Part shown: positions 1-8,375 of the stretch, one piece after another
Position numbering within the stretch: the stretch's first letter is position 1
Layout: every line of letters starts with the position of its first letter
Origin: Shewanella atlantica
GTDB taxonomy: Bacteria; Pseudomonadota; Gammaproteobacteria; Enterobacterales; Shewanellaceae
Direction of reading: 5' to 3'
Length of the DNA stretch: 64,000 nt
NCBI RefSeq assembly: GCF_003966265.1
Contig: NZ_RXNV01000001.1
Coordinates: 496,001 to 560,000, forward strand
Notes under the pieces: generated by a model
What the model saw: the letters and a program-made list of their open reading frames with translations, nothing else
Database searches by the model: none
Told to the model about the DNA's origin: nothing
Position numbers and translations under genes: made by a program

Positions 1-230
1 TGGGTATGTGGATTAGCCTTAAGCTTCCTGCATACTTCATAGCCATCCATTTCTGGCATAACCACATCCAACAAGATGAGATCTGGCAAAGGGGCTGTCC
101 GTGCGAGCTCGAGACATCGCTGTCCATTCATTGCAATTTTTAGCCGGTAGTCTTTTTTTAAACACCCTGCCAAGAGTTGAATATTGGTCCGTGTATCATC
201 AACGATCAAAATGGTTGGTAAGTCATTCAT
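1..230 (-). CDS. Response regulator, receiver domain (partial, runs off the window)
   Basis: The reverse strand opens with ATG at 230 and reads MNDLPTILIVDDTRTNIQLL, a CheY-like receiver start with the acidic DD pair. The phosphoacceptor strand LILLDVVMPEMDGYEVCRKL follows near residues 52-71. The reading frame is open to the window edge, so the output domain is not visible. Its ATG lies inside the last codons of the hybrid kinase gene (8-bp overlap ATGAATGA), which implies translational coupling. It is therefore probably the cognate or an accessory target of that kinase. HD-GYP, GGDEF or DNA-binding outputs are all possible. Confidence 0.85.
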   Translation of the reverse strand, partial: MNDLPTILIVDDTRTNIQLLAGCLKKDYRLKIAMNGQRCLELARTAPLPDLILLDVVMPEMDGYEVCRKLKANPHT

Positions 231-3200
231 TAACCAGGTCCTTGTTGAATTCAGAGCGACTTTCAATTAGCGATTTTTTTAGCAGCCTTAATGTTGCTGT
301 GGCCTCGGCATGCTCGAAATCGGCCAGTTGATTCACTAGCTGGTTACAGAGTTCCTGCGTGGCTTTATTTTCGGTTGCCGTCTTTAAACAGGAAAAATCG
401 TCCACATCGATATAGCTGCCATCATCGAGAAGGTTACCAATATCCTCCAGCATCAGATTTAACGCGTCGTCGCTCATGCATTTATGTTGCTGAAGTTGCG
501 GGACATTGGTAGTTTGAAAGTCCTCGATACAGGCTTTCAATTCGCTATAGGCCAAATTAAAAGCAGGAATAGCATTCTTAATCGAATTGATATCGAAAAT
601 TTTTGCCGCAGACTCAATCGTTTCGGCCTCTGCCCGCAACATTTCTGCACCAACATTCGCAGCAACGCCCTTCACAGTATGTGCCGACTGCCTGATCTGC
701 TCGATATCTTCACTTTCTGCTGCAAGTAAGAGTGAATTTACCCTAGCAGGAATATCCTCCATAAAAAGGGTCACGATTGAGTTAAACAGTGACTCCTTTC
801 CCATGGCTCGCTTCATTAAGCCCTCTCTATCCCAGACTTGGACTTCACCAGCTTGAGCGTCTTGCTCATCAAGTATAGAGGCCTTTGATTCTACTGGAGG
901 AGAAAACAGATCCGCTTCAGTTTCCCTTCCTCCAGCATGACTAGCTGTAAGCCATTGATGTAGCTTTAAACCTAGTTTGTCTGAATCGATAGGTTTAGAA
1001 AGGTAGTCACTCATTCCGGCATCTAAACACTTCTCTTTATCTCCCATCATGGCATTTGCAGTCATGGCCACAATAGGAATATCAAGATACTGTTCGCCTG
1101 CATTTCCGGCTCGGATCTGTCTGCTTGTCTCGTAGCCATCCAACTCGGGCATTTGACAGTCCATCAATATCAGCGAATATGGCTTGCTGCCGCCTTGCCG
1201 CAATTGTTCTAATGCCAAAACGCCATTGTCAGCAACCTCGGTCGATATACCTAAGTCTTCTAAAATCCCCTTGGCCACCAGCTGGTTGACATAATTATCT
1301 TCGACTAAAAGAATATGAGTATTCTGGGGCCAGGATAATTCCCCCTCCTTAGCATGGTTCAATGATTGTAAATAATGATGAGTCACCAGCGGCTGAGCCT
1401 CTTGCAGTGCCTGCCCCCCTTCAGAAACAATGGCTAAGGCATCAAATAGATCGGATGTCGTCGTAGGCTTCGGAAAATAGGCACTAAATCCCAGATCGGC
1501 GAAGAAGCTTGCATCACCTATTTGTGACATTGAGGTCATCATCACCAGCTTCATCGACTCGAATCTGCTGTCTGCTTTCAGCCTCTTTCCCAGCTCGGCC
1601 CCGTCCATATCGGCCATCTGCATATCTAAAAAAGCTACGTCGAATAGTTGCTTATTCGGATCTTCAAAATACTCTTCGCAAATTTGAATCGCATGAGGAC
1701 CACTCTTTGCGTCGACCACATCGGCTCCCCAATACTCGAGCTGGCCGCGGATCACCTCTCTGTTGGTTTCATTATCATCAACGACCAATAACTTTAAGGC
1801 GGTAATATCGACCTTAGGTACAACTAACTTAGAGTTAGCACTTCGCCCTATTTTCACCTCGAATTGGAAACAACTCCCCCGCCCCTCTTCGCTTTCTACA
1901 GATATACTCCCTCCCATAAGATCGCAGACTTTTTTTACAATGGCCAAACCTAGCCCCGTCCCGCCATACTTTCGGGTAGTGGAAGCATCCACCTGACTGA
2001 ATGAGTCAAACAATGAGTCAATTTTATCTTCCGCGATGCCAATACCAGTATCTGAAACCGAACACTTAAAAAGCCATAATGTCTCATCGGCAGAGGGGAC
2101 AAGCTCGGCCTTAATGACCACCTCCCCCTGCTGGGTAAACTTAATCGCATTGCCCGTAAGGTTAGTTAATGCTTGTCTAAGACGCCCGGGATCACCATTG
2201 ACTATAGAGTGCTCGACCCCTTTAACATCTAATATCAGCTCAAGGTTTTTATTTTGCGCCAGATGCGCCATACCTTCGGCAAACTCTCCCAGCATCCCCC
2301 GTAAATTAAAATCTAAGTTTTCCAGTTCAAGTTTGCCGGCATCAATTTTCGAATAATCGAGAATATCGTTTATCAGGGTCAATAAAGATTGGGCGCTGGA
2401 CTGAGCAATCCCCACTCTTCGTCGCTGAAAATCTGATAAATTAGTATTGAGTAGGAGCCCCAGCATTCCCAACACGCCATTCATCGGTGTACGTATCTCA
2501 TGACTCATGCTGGCCAAAAACTCACTCTTGGCTTTGACTGCCAGCTCGGCCCCCTCTTTAGCTAACATCAGCTCACTCTGTGCCTTCATTCTTTCGGTAA
2601 TATCCCGAAAACTCCATACCCGTCCTATGGCCACATCTTCAGACATCATAGGCAGTGATGCACGCTCAAATACCCTGCCATCTTTAAACTCTAGAGAATC
2701 GAATAACTCAAGCTCCGGCTCCCTATAGAGCCGCTCAATAGTTTGTATAAATGAGTCTGGAGCGATAAGTTGAGCTTTGGCATGACTGGCGAGTTCAACA
2801 TCTTCTCGTCCAATTAGTTGATTGTCCGTGATCTGCCAAAGCTCGGAGAAACGACTGTTAACCTGCAGTATCTTACCCTTGATGCTGGTAACCAGGATGC
2901 CGTGATCTGTTGATTCGAGTACTGAATGCATCAAAGACAGTGCCTCTTTCATCTTTATCGAAGCCATCATACGTTCGGTAATATCGGTACGAATGGCGAT
3001 ATAACTGTGGGGCTCACCATCGGCATCTTTAAGTGGAACTACAGTGGTATCAACCCAGTACAAGGTGCCATTTTTGGCTCTGTTACAGATCTCGGCGTTC
3101 CATACTTCTCCCTTAGTGATCACCTCGTACATCTGCTTGAAAAAGCCCCGGGGATGATGACCCGAGTTGAGTATTCTGTGATTTCTGCCCAGGAGTTCTT

Positions 3201-4632
3201 CGGGTGCATAGCCACTGATCTCTGAAAAAAGCCGATTGACATAGGTGATCGTTCCCTTGAGATCTGTTACGGCGACGATTGAATGCTGATCGAGTGCAAA
3301 TTTTTGCCCCTCTAAGCTATCTATTGCCAATTGAGTTTGTTCATTTGCCTTGTACAAGGCCTGTTCATGGGCCTTTCTTGAAACCAACATAGAGTTAAAT
3401 GCTTCGGTCAGCTGACCTATCTCATTATGACTCTCTATGGTTATTTCCCCCACCTCCTTCCCTGAGGCCATCTTCAGGCTCGCCGCCGCCAACACTTTAA
3501 TCGGATAGGTGATTTTTCGGGTAATATAGACAGCTGAGATAATGACCACTAAAGCGGTAAGCATGACTAAAAACATGGTTATCTTCCCTAACCAGTTTAT
3601 TGCCGATAACGCTTCATCCCGTTCTAACTCGCTAATGAACAGCCAAGTCACATTAGCCATTTTGACTTCCTGATGAATGCCAATAACTTCCAGACCATTA
3701 GGGCCTATATATTCTGAGGCCGACTCTTTTATACTCGGCTCATTCTCACCAGTATTCCTGCTATCAGTTTTGTGCAACCTATGATTTTCACGCCAGGAGC
3801 TAAATTGGAATGTATCAATTTTTCTCACAAGCACTTCATTCCAATTATCTTTTATAGGCGTTCTTAATGTGCCATCTTCAGCTATCAGGTAGTGTGATAA
3901 CGAGCTATGTCCTCCGATAGTAGAACCTAATAAATTCAATATCTTCTCAAACTTTAATTGAATGGCGAAAACCCCTATTGGCTCTCCGAATTCATCAAGC
4001 AAGAGTGCACTGATAAACCCCGCAAAAGGCTCTGATGACGCCTCGTAGCGCTCTAATCCGGAAAAATTAGCATCGCTGGTATCAATAACTACACGGACAC
4101 TATTCGAAAACAGTGAATCACTAAACTGTTCACTGAAAATATTTTGGCCAAGGTCCTCCTCTTTGGTCACGTTAAAGAGGATATTTCCCTGCATATCGAT
4201 CAAGTACAGATCGCTGATATAGTCATACTGATGGGCCTTCGTCAGGAGCTCATGCTGATAAGTGTCGATTATCTGCTCCCACTCAGAAGTTCGAACATAC
4301 TCCTCCCCGGCCAATTTACTTCTCTCCAACCCCGCAATAAGCGACTGCAGTAAGAGGGAGTTATTGGGAGAAGCGGCTTCAACATTAAGGTCGACCATCC
4401 GATACTGAAACCAGTTCTGAATGGCTTTTGTGCTCAACAAAGAGGACTGAGCCAGCTCCTTCTGCGACACCTTTAGCAGGCTTTGTTTCGCTTGCTCGTA
4501 GCTAAACCAGGAAACGGCAACCAACGGGATTAATGAGAGCATCAGAAACCATAAAATTAAACTAATACTCAAAGAGCCATACTTACCTTTTACTGGGCTA
4601 TCTATTTCATTCGGCTTATCGTCCATATTCAC
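223..4632 (-). CDS. Hybrid sensor histidine kinase (Cache-HAMP-PAS-PAS-HisKA-HATPase-REC-REC-HPt)
   Basis: A 1469-residue membrane phosphorelay kinase. In order: TM1 about residues 21-43; a large periplasmic Cache-type sensor (about 45-345); TM2 about 350-370; HAMP to about 422; two PAS/PAC domains (about 445-555 and 570-685); HisKA with SHEIRTPMNG and phospho-accepting H711; a HATPase domain with DTGIGI and GGTGLGL motifs; two receivers with acceptors D1003 (FLDMQM) and D1158 (LMDCQMP); and a C-terminal HPt domain with H1318 in AHTVKGVA. All four relay residues are present, so it should be catalytically complete. The architecture is the BarA/unorthodox type. The stimulus is unknown; the Cache domain suggests a small extracellular molecule. 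The downstream response regulator overlaps it by 8 bp. The first domain residues are inferred from sequence pattern, not from a profile search. Confidence 0.93.
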   Translation of the reverse strand: MNMDDKPNEIDSPVKGKYGSLSISLILWFLMLSLIPLVAVSWFSYEQAKQSLLKVSQKELAQSSLLSTKAIQNWFQYRMVDLNVEAASPNNSLLLQSLIAGLERSKLAGEEYVRTSEWEQIIDTYQHELLTKAHQYDYISDLYLIDMQGNILFNVTKEEDLGQNIFSEQFSDSLFSNSVRVVIDTSDANFSGLERYEASSEPFAGFISALLLDEFGEPIGVFAIQLKFEKILNLLGSTIGGHSSLSHYLIAEDGTLRTPIKDNWNEVLVRKIDTFQFSSWRENHRLHKTDSRNTGENEPSIKESASEYIGPNGLEVIGIHQEVKMANVTWLFISELERDEALSAINWLGKITMFLVMLTALVVIISAVYITRKITYPIKVLAAASLKMASGKEVGEITIESHNEIGQLTEAFNSMLVSRKAHEQALYKANEQTQLAIDSLEGQKFALDQHSIVAVTDLKGTITYVNRLFSEISGYAPEELLGRNHRILNSGHHPRGFFKQMYEVITKGEVWNAEICNRAKNGTLYWVDTTVVPLKDADGEPHSYIAIRTDITERMMASIKMKEALSLMHSVLESTDHGILVTSIKGKILQVNSRFSELWQITDNQLIGREDVELASHAKAQLIAPDSFIQTIERLYREPELELFDSLEFKDGRVFERASLPMMSEDVAIGRVWSFRDITERMKAQSELMLAKEGAELAVKAKSEFLASMSHEIRTPMNGVLGMLGLLLNTNLSDFQRRRVGIAQSSAQSLLTLINDILDYSKIDAGKLELENLDFNLRGMLGEFAEGMAHLAQNKNLELILDVKGVEHSIVNGDPGRLRQALTNLTGNAIKFTQQGEVVIKAELVPSADETLWLFKCSVSDTGIGIAEDKIDSLFDSFSQVDASTTRKYGGTGLGLAIVKKVCDLMGGSISVESEEGRGSCFQFEVKIGRSANSKLVVPKVDITALKLLVVDDNETNREVIRGQLEYWGADVVDAKSGPHAIQICEEYFEDPNKQLFDVAFLDMQMADMDGAELGKRLKADSRFESMKLVMMTSMSQIGDASFFADLGFSAYFPKPTTTSDLFDALAIVSEGGQALQEAQPLVTHHYLQSLNHAKEGELSWPQNTHILLVEDNYVNQLVAKGILEDLGISTEVADNGVLALEQLRQGGSKPYSLILMDCQMPELDGYETSRQIRAGNAGEQYLDIPIVAMTANAMMGDKEKCLDAGMSDYLSKPIDSDKLGLKLHQWLTASHAGGRETEADLFSPPVESKASILDEQDAQAGEVQVWDREGLMKRAMGKESLFNSIVTLFMEDIPARVNSLLLAAESEDIEQIRQSAHTVKGVAANVGAEMLRAEAETIESAAKIFDINSIKNAIPAFNLAYSELKACIEDFQTTNVPQLQQHKCMSDDALNLMLEDIGNLLDDGSYIDVDDFSCLKTATENKATQELCNQLVNQLADFEHAEATATLRLLKKSLIESRSEFNKDLVNE

Positions 4633-4911
4633 CTTTTAACTATCACTATTGACTGCTCCGATAACTATCTGAATGCAAAACAAGGATGAATTGAGCTTAG
4701 TAGAGGTGGTGAGATAATTCACGAAAAGCGGAAACAAAACAGAGACAAGGGAGGTAATAATCAAAACAAAGAGAGGATAAACATAGCTTATCAGCCATAG
4801 TAAAAAGGTTGGTAATAACCGATTGCTATTAGGCTTGCCGTTAAGGGGAAACAACAAGCCAGAGTCAAAACCTGAAACACTCACAGAGCTAGAGCCAACT
4901 CTTGAGGCAAC

Positions 4912-5490
4912 TTAGCAACCTGAGTCAACTAATTCGAAAATAACCGCATCTCCCTCCGCATTTATCCCCGTATATTGCAAGTGACAACCAGAGTCGACAG
5001 ATAAACCTTTGGGCACAAAATTGACAAACCTATCACTGCCATGGATAAAAACTCCCCACTGGCGAGTAACGACGGTGGACTCATCCTTGAGGTGCTCAGC
5101 ATCTAATGCCAGAACCTGAGTAATACTTTCATACACCTCAGTACCTCTGTCGGCACTGTCGAGATAACCTGCGCTGGCTTTTCTCGCAAGAGGTAAAGCG
5201 GAGGGAATATGACCATAGGTCAGTAATGTGTTGCCAATTCCTCCTCCCAGCCCAACTTCGGCCACAGCTTGATGTGCTTTTCCCTGGAGTATGGCTTTAG
5301 AAAAGGCCAGCTGATTTCCGCTTGAAATTGCCCCTCTTACACCATTTAATACCGAGCGATGAGCATCACTCTTTAAATTGATAAACTTGGGCGCTGCAAT
5401 CACAGACAAAATACCCAAAATTACTATCACTATCACGAGTTCGACTAAGGTAAATCCTGAATCTGTTGTCAATCTAACTGATGGACGCAA
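4912..5490 (-). CDS. Type IV pilin-like protein (MSHA/PilE-type prepilin)
   Basis: A 192-residue prepilin with an 11-residue basic leader followed by the class III signal G-FTLVELVIVIVILGIL. The PilD peptidase would cut after Gly12, and Glu at +5 of the mature protein is present. A cysteine pair close to the C-terminus (in DSGCH and the last residue) could form a pilin D-loop disulfide. The start is TTG at 5490 with an AGAGG Shine-Dalgarno 8 nt upstream; there is no ATG in frame before an upstream break. The length fits MSHA-type pilins, but none of the other msh or pil assembly genes are here, so it is an isolated gene. It could be a minor pilin or a pseudopilin. Confidence in the fold is high; the assignment to a particular machine is not possible. 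Confidence 0.85.
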   Translation of the reverse strand: MRPSVRLTTDSGFTLVELVIVIVILGILSVIAAPKFINLKSDAHRSVLNGVRGAISSGNQLAFSKAILQGKAHQAVAEVGLGGGIGNTLLTYGHIPSALPLARKASAGYLDSADRGTEVYESITQVLALDAEHLKDESTVVTRQWGVFIHGSDRFVNFVPKGLSVDSGCHLQYTGINAEGDAVIFELVDSGC

Positions 5491-5563
5491 AATTATTGCC
5501 TCTTTTGCTGCTTGTTGGCCATTGTGAGAAATCCGTTGTGGTCAAAACTAAATGGAACAGGTT

Positions 5564-5854
5564 TTATTTGCCTTGATGATCACGATGGTAGAGCGCCCAC
5601 TCCTCGACCACTTCACCGGAGGGAAGCGTACAGATACCTTGTTGTCCATCGGGACCAGTGACAATCTCCAGCACTCCACCCTGTGCGATACAGTAGTCAG
5701 AAGCCGGGTTACTCATGTTTGCCATACCAGCCTCTTCATGAATGGAACATGCCGCAAGGGCTAAGATAATAAGCAGACCAACACCGATAAAGACGCCGTT
5801 AATCACCTTCTCAAATGAGATATTGCTAAACAAATCAGGGTTCATATTCTTCAT
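5564..5854 (-). CDS. DUF333 domain lipoprotein
   Basis: A 96-residue protein starting at the ATG at 5854, which has TGGAG 7 nt upstream; a longer frame to 5902 lacks support. A hydrophobic stretch ending in LALAAC looks like a lipobox, although the n-region is long, so a membrane anchor is the alternative. The C-terminal half, NPASDYCIAQGGVLEIV through GICTLPSGEVVEEWALYHR, matches the DUF333 pattern (Asn-Pro-Ala-X-X-Tyr-Cys, then Gly-X-Cys-X-Leu-Pro-X-Gly and a Trp). This family is often labelled putative hemolysin, but its function is not established. Confidence 0.8.
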   Translation of the reverse strand: MKNMNPDLFSNISFEKVINGVFIGVGLLIILALAACSIHEEAGMANMSNPASDYCIAQGGVLEIVTGPDGQQGICTLPSGEVVEEWALYHRDHQGK

Positions 5855-5920
5855 TAAATGACTCCATATAATCTTGGATATCAGGCAGGGAGAAGCTCTC
5901 ACTTATCGGCCTGTAAATAT

Positions 5921-5944
5921 AAAAAAGCGCCCGAGAGGACGCTT
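5921..5944 (-). terminator. Rho-independent terminator
   Basis: Read on the minus strand, the stem AAGCGTCC / GGGCGCTT (one G-T wobble) has a TCTC loop and is followed by TTTTTTAT. It sits 38 bp after the outer membrane protein gene that ends at 5982 and before the DUF333 gene. Confidence 0.8.
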
Positions 5945-5981
5945 AGCGATAACGCTTATTCTTTATTATTTAAGTAATGAC

Positions 5982-6653
5982 TTAGAAACGGTAACCGACG
6001 GTAAACATTACAGTGCTGAAATCCTTATCGGAAACAGAATAGTTCAGAGACTCTTTAGCGCCAGGAAGGCCAAAGAAGTTAGCCTCGCCCTTCATGTCAC
6101 GGTCTCCAGAATGGAAAGTGTAGTGAACATTAAAGTTCAGGCCATTATCCATGTAATACCCGACACCAATCATAGGCTTAATGACATTATCGCTATTTGA
6201 ATAAGCATCAAAACCTACCGAGTCTTCATTACCAGGCATGCTTTCAGTTAGAGTTAATCCAGCATTTTGTTTATATTTTGAAAACTCAGCACCCGCCTTA
6301 ACAGCTAGGTGACCCGCACCCACGGCAAACTGGTAACCAACATATACAGAGTGTGCTTTATAGCTCTCTTTTGTATATGCAGATGCATTAAGCACAGGCG
6401 TGTCTGCAAAAGGAACAACATTTCTATCTTCTGATGAAGCCGACCAGTTTGACTCCTCTTTATCACCTGTATAGGTATAACCAAAGATGAAATCCTGGTA
6501 GCCAGCTTCCAAGCCTAAGGCTACATTGCTGCCGAATGCCTTATTGTTTGATGCACCAACCATAGGGTTGAGTGTAAATTCACTCGCACTTGCCGAAGCG
6601 GATAGGGCAAGCATTGAAGTTACGGCGCACGCTAATAATACTTTTTTCATCAT
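5982..6653 (-). CDS. Outer membrane beta-barrel protein
   Basis: A 223-residue exported protein with a signal peptide (basic MMKK, hydrophobic core, ASASA-SE cleavage). The mature part alternates polar and hydrophobic residues, has many aromatic residues flanking Gly-rich turns (GLEAGYQDFIFGYTY, HSVYVGYQF, VGYYMDNGLNF), and ends in GYRF. A C-terminal aromatic residue is the usual BAM-recognised signal of a barrel strand. The length suggests 8-10 strands, as in OmpW/OmpX-like or OprF-N-like proteins. No specific family was recognised. The gene has its own terminator and probably its own promoter. Confidence 0.75.
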   Translation of the reverse strand: MMKKVLLACAVTSMLALSASASASEFTLNPMVGASNNKAFGSNVALGLEAGYQDFIFGYTYTGDKEESNWSASSEDRNVVPFADTPVLNASAYTKESYKAHSVYVGYQFAVGAGHLAVKAGAEFSKYKQNAGLTLTESMPGNEDSVGFDAYSNSDNVIKPMIGVGYYMDNGLNFNVHYTFHSGDRDMKGEANFFGLPGAKESLNYSVSDKDFSTVMFTVGYRF

Positions 6654-7030
6654 AATTCTCTCTGATTCTCTGAATGAGTTGGCTTCATGCCAGGTTGTTC
6701 ACCTTGTGAGCCAAGCTTTTAATCGCAGGTCACTGGCGAGGTACTAAGGGGTTAACTAAGAGGGCTTTTCCTCTCTTTGTTAAGATGTGTTCATGATATA
6801 GAGGGAGGGTTTACCAAACATCATTAAGAAAATTGATAAGCCTTAGAGATACAAAAAAGGAAAATCACCACCTTATCGTTACAAAACCGTGATCATTTTT
6901 AGCAGCTGGTCCCAATGGATATAAACATGTGAAGACAGGGTTACTTTCAAGACTCTTTTTTATGTGACTCGGTTAGTCAGCCAGTAAAATCATAGTGATA
7001 TAAGTGGAAAGCTAAATAAAATGCATAAAA
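6654..7030. other. Intergenic upstream region, no gene seen
   Basis: This stretch upstream of the beta-barrel gene at 6653 holds no credible coding frame. It is AT-rich and presumably carries the promoter of that gene. A partial palindromic CGTGATCAT sequence near 6887 was noted, but it does not match a full CRP or FNR site. Confidence 0.5.
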
Positions 7031-7057
7031 AAGCCAGTCGAAAATTCCGGCTGGCTT
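7031..7057 (-). terminator. Rho-independent terminator for the 7168-7962 gene
   Basis: Stem AAGCCAG / CTGGCTT with a 13-nt loop. On the minus strand the stem is followed by TTTTTATGC. The 7-bp tandem array lies between this terminator and the stop codon at 7168, so the array is within the predicted transcript. Confidence 0.75.
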
Positions 7058-7105
7058 AATAAAGCTTATTCACATTGTAAGGCCATGAAAGAATGTCAGA
7101 CCTAT

Positions 7106-7158
7106 AGCTCGTAGCTCGTAGCTCGTAGCTCGTAGCTCGTAGCTCGTAGCTCGTAGCT
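7106..7158. repeat. Heptanucleotide tandem array A, unit AGCTCGT, 7.6 copies
   Basis: Seven perfect 7-bp copies run from 7106 to 7154 and end in a partial AGCT followed by TAAAAG. The array begins 10 bp after the stop codon of the minus-strand gene ending at 7168. The same unit, and the same TAGCTTAAA edge, recur in array G at 29244-29334. Confidence 0.95.
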
Positions 7159-7167
7159 TAAAAGTTT

Positions 7168-7962
7168 CTAGAAATAATATGAAACTCCAATTTCAAACTT
7201 GTTGTCATTGTCGATTTCACTCATAGGTGATCCGATAATATTCATCTCGGCATCGCTGCGGGTATAGGTATGGCTCACCTCGGTCCACCATTTGCCATCT
7301 GCACTTATCGGCATACCGAAGCCGGTTTTAACCTTGAATATATCGGCAGAAATTTTGTCACCCTTACCATTGGTACTTGGCTCACCATCGAGATGCATAA
7401 ATTGAGGCTGAATGATTAGATACTTACCCATGTCGCCTAAGGCGATAGAGCCAAAAAGGTTCACCTGATAACCCGTTAAATCGACCTTGCCCTGCTGATG
7501 TTCGGCCTCTCCCTTCACGTATGCGACATTAGGAAAAATAGATAGCGCTTCCCAAGGTGTGGTTACTTTGGCGATGGCCCCCAGGGCGACAATATCTGTG
7601 CTCACGTCCTTATCATCACTCTTCCAGCCTTTCATGTAGTCCACAGAGAAACCAGCCTGAGGAAGCAGGGAGCTGCCGGTATCTAACACTTGAAAATAGC
7701 GCAGGCGCGAGTTCTGTGCTTTCTTGCCAAACTCATTATTCTTGGTTGCCAGAGCATGCTCGACCAAACCGATATAGTTATTCCCCTCAGAATAGGCTCC
7801 GGCGATACCTAACATGCCGTTAAGCTTGCCTTCATTATCTATAGTGCCGTAAGCAAATGAATTAACAGCGGTTAAGTCTGAAGGATCCGGCTGCTTGTCG
7901 CTGGCAAAAGCAGCACCAGAAAAACCGATAATCAGAGCGATAGAGATAAGTGTTTTCTTCAT
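7168..7962 (-). CDS. Putative outer membrane beta-barrel protein
   Basis: A 264-residue protein with a clear signal peptide (MKK, hydrophobic core, AAFA-SD). Amphipathic strands with Gly/aromatic content continue through the mature part, and the last residues are GVSYYF, a typical outer membrane barrel end. TGAGGA lies 7 nt upstream of the ATG. It is preceded by no co-directional partner within 400 bp and followed by a heptamer array and a terminator, so it looks monocistronic. Family not recognised; transport or adhesion roles cannot be distinguished. Confidence 0.7.
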   Translation of the reverse strand: MKKTLISIALIIGFSGAAFASDKQPDPSDLTAVNSFAYGTIDNEGKLNGMLGIAGAYSEGNNYIGLVEHALATKNNEFGKKAQNSRLRYFQVLDTGSSLLPQAGFSVDYMKGWKSDDKDVSTDIVALGAIAKVTTPWEALSIFPNVAYVKGEAEHQQGKVDLTGYQVNLFGSIALGDMGKYLIIQPQFMHLDGEPSTNGKGDKISADIFKVKTGFGMPISADGKWWTEVSHTYTRSDAEMNIIGSPMSEIDNDNKFEIGVSYYF

Positions 7963-8133
7963 AATAGATCCTCAAAATCATAGAGACTGAAATAGATAAC
8001 TGAGTGGGATGCGAAAGCTAAATGGCATTGAGATAATTAACTTTACAGCACTCTGCTTTAGTGAATATTTTAAGGATTGGAGTTAGCTAAACATCATTAA
8101 GAGGATTAGTAATGCAGGTGTAATAGAAGCCAT

Positions 8134-8308
8134 AGAAGTAGGAAGTAGGAAGTAGGAAGTAGGAAGTAAGAAGTAAGAAGTAAGAAGTAAGAAGTAAGAA
8201 GTAAGAAGTAAGAAGTAAGAAGTAAGAAGTAAGAAGTAAGAAGTAAGAAGTAGGAAGTAGGAAGTAGGAAGTAGGAAGTAGGAAGTAGGAAGTAGGAAGC
8301 TGGAAGCA
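8134..8308. repeat. Heptanucleotide tandem array B, units GGAAGTA and AGAAGTA, 25 copies
   Basis: This is the longest array in the window: 25 contiguous 7-bp units without a register change. It has one AGAAGTA, four GGAAGTA, a homogeneous block of twelve AGAAGTA (8169-8252), six GGAAGTA, and two degenerate end units (GGAAGCT, GGAAGCA). The block structure suggests expansion of a single variant inside an older array. It starts 68 bp after the stop of the serine hydrolase gene. The rest of the gap 7963-8375 shows no gene. Confidence 0.97.
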
Positions 8309-8375
8309 TCAATCATAAGTGAAGGATTTTAAGAAAGGGGGCCATCCTTGGCTTCAGAGAGTCCATAAACTTTTA

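Noticed and set aside
4636..4884. 82-residue hydrophobic frame between kinase and pilin genes
   Set aside because: Hydrophobic by base composition, no ribosome binding site, and it fills only the gap between two genes. Resembles a chance T-rich translation.
8083..8316. Two overlapping ORFs made of SYFLLP/TSYFLL repeats
   Set aside because: Both are translations of the 7-bp array B in different phases. A 7-bp unit repeats as a 7-residue peptide in any frame free of stops. No ribosome site or homology.
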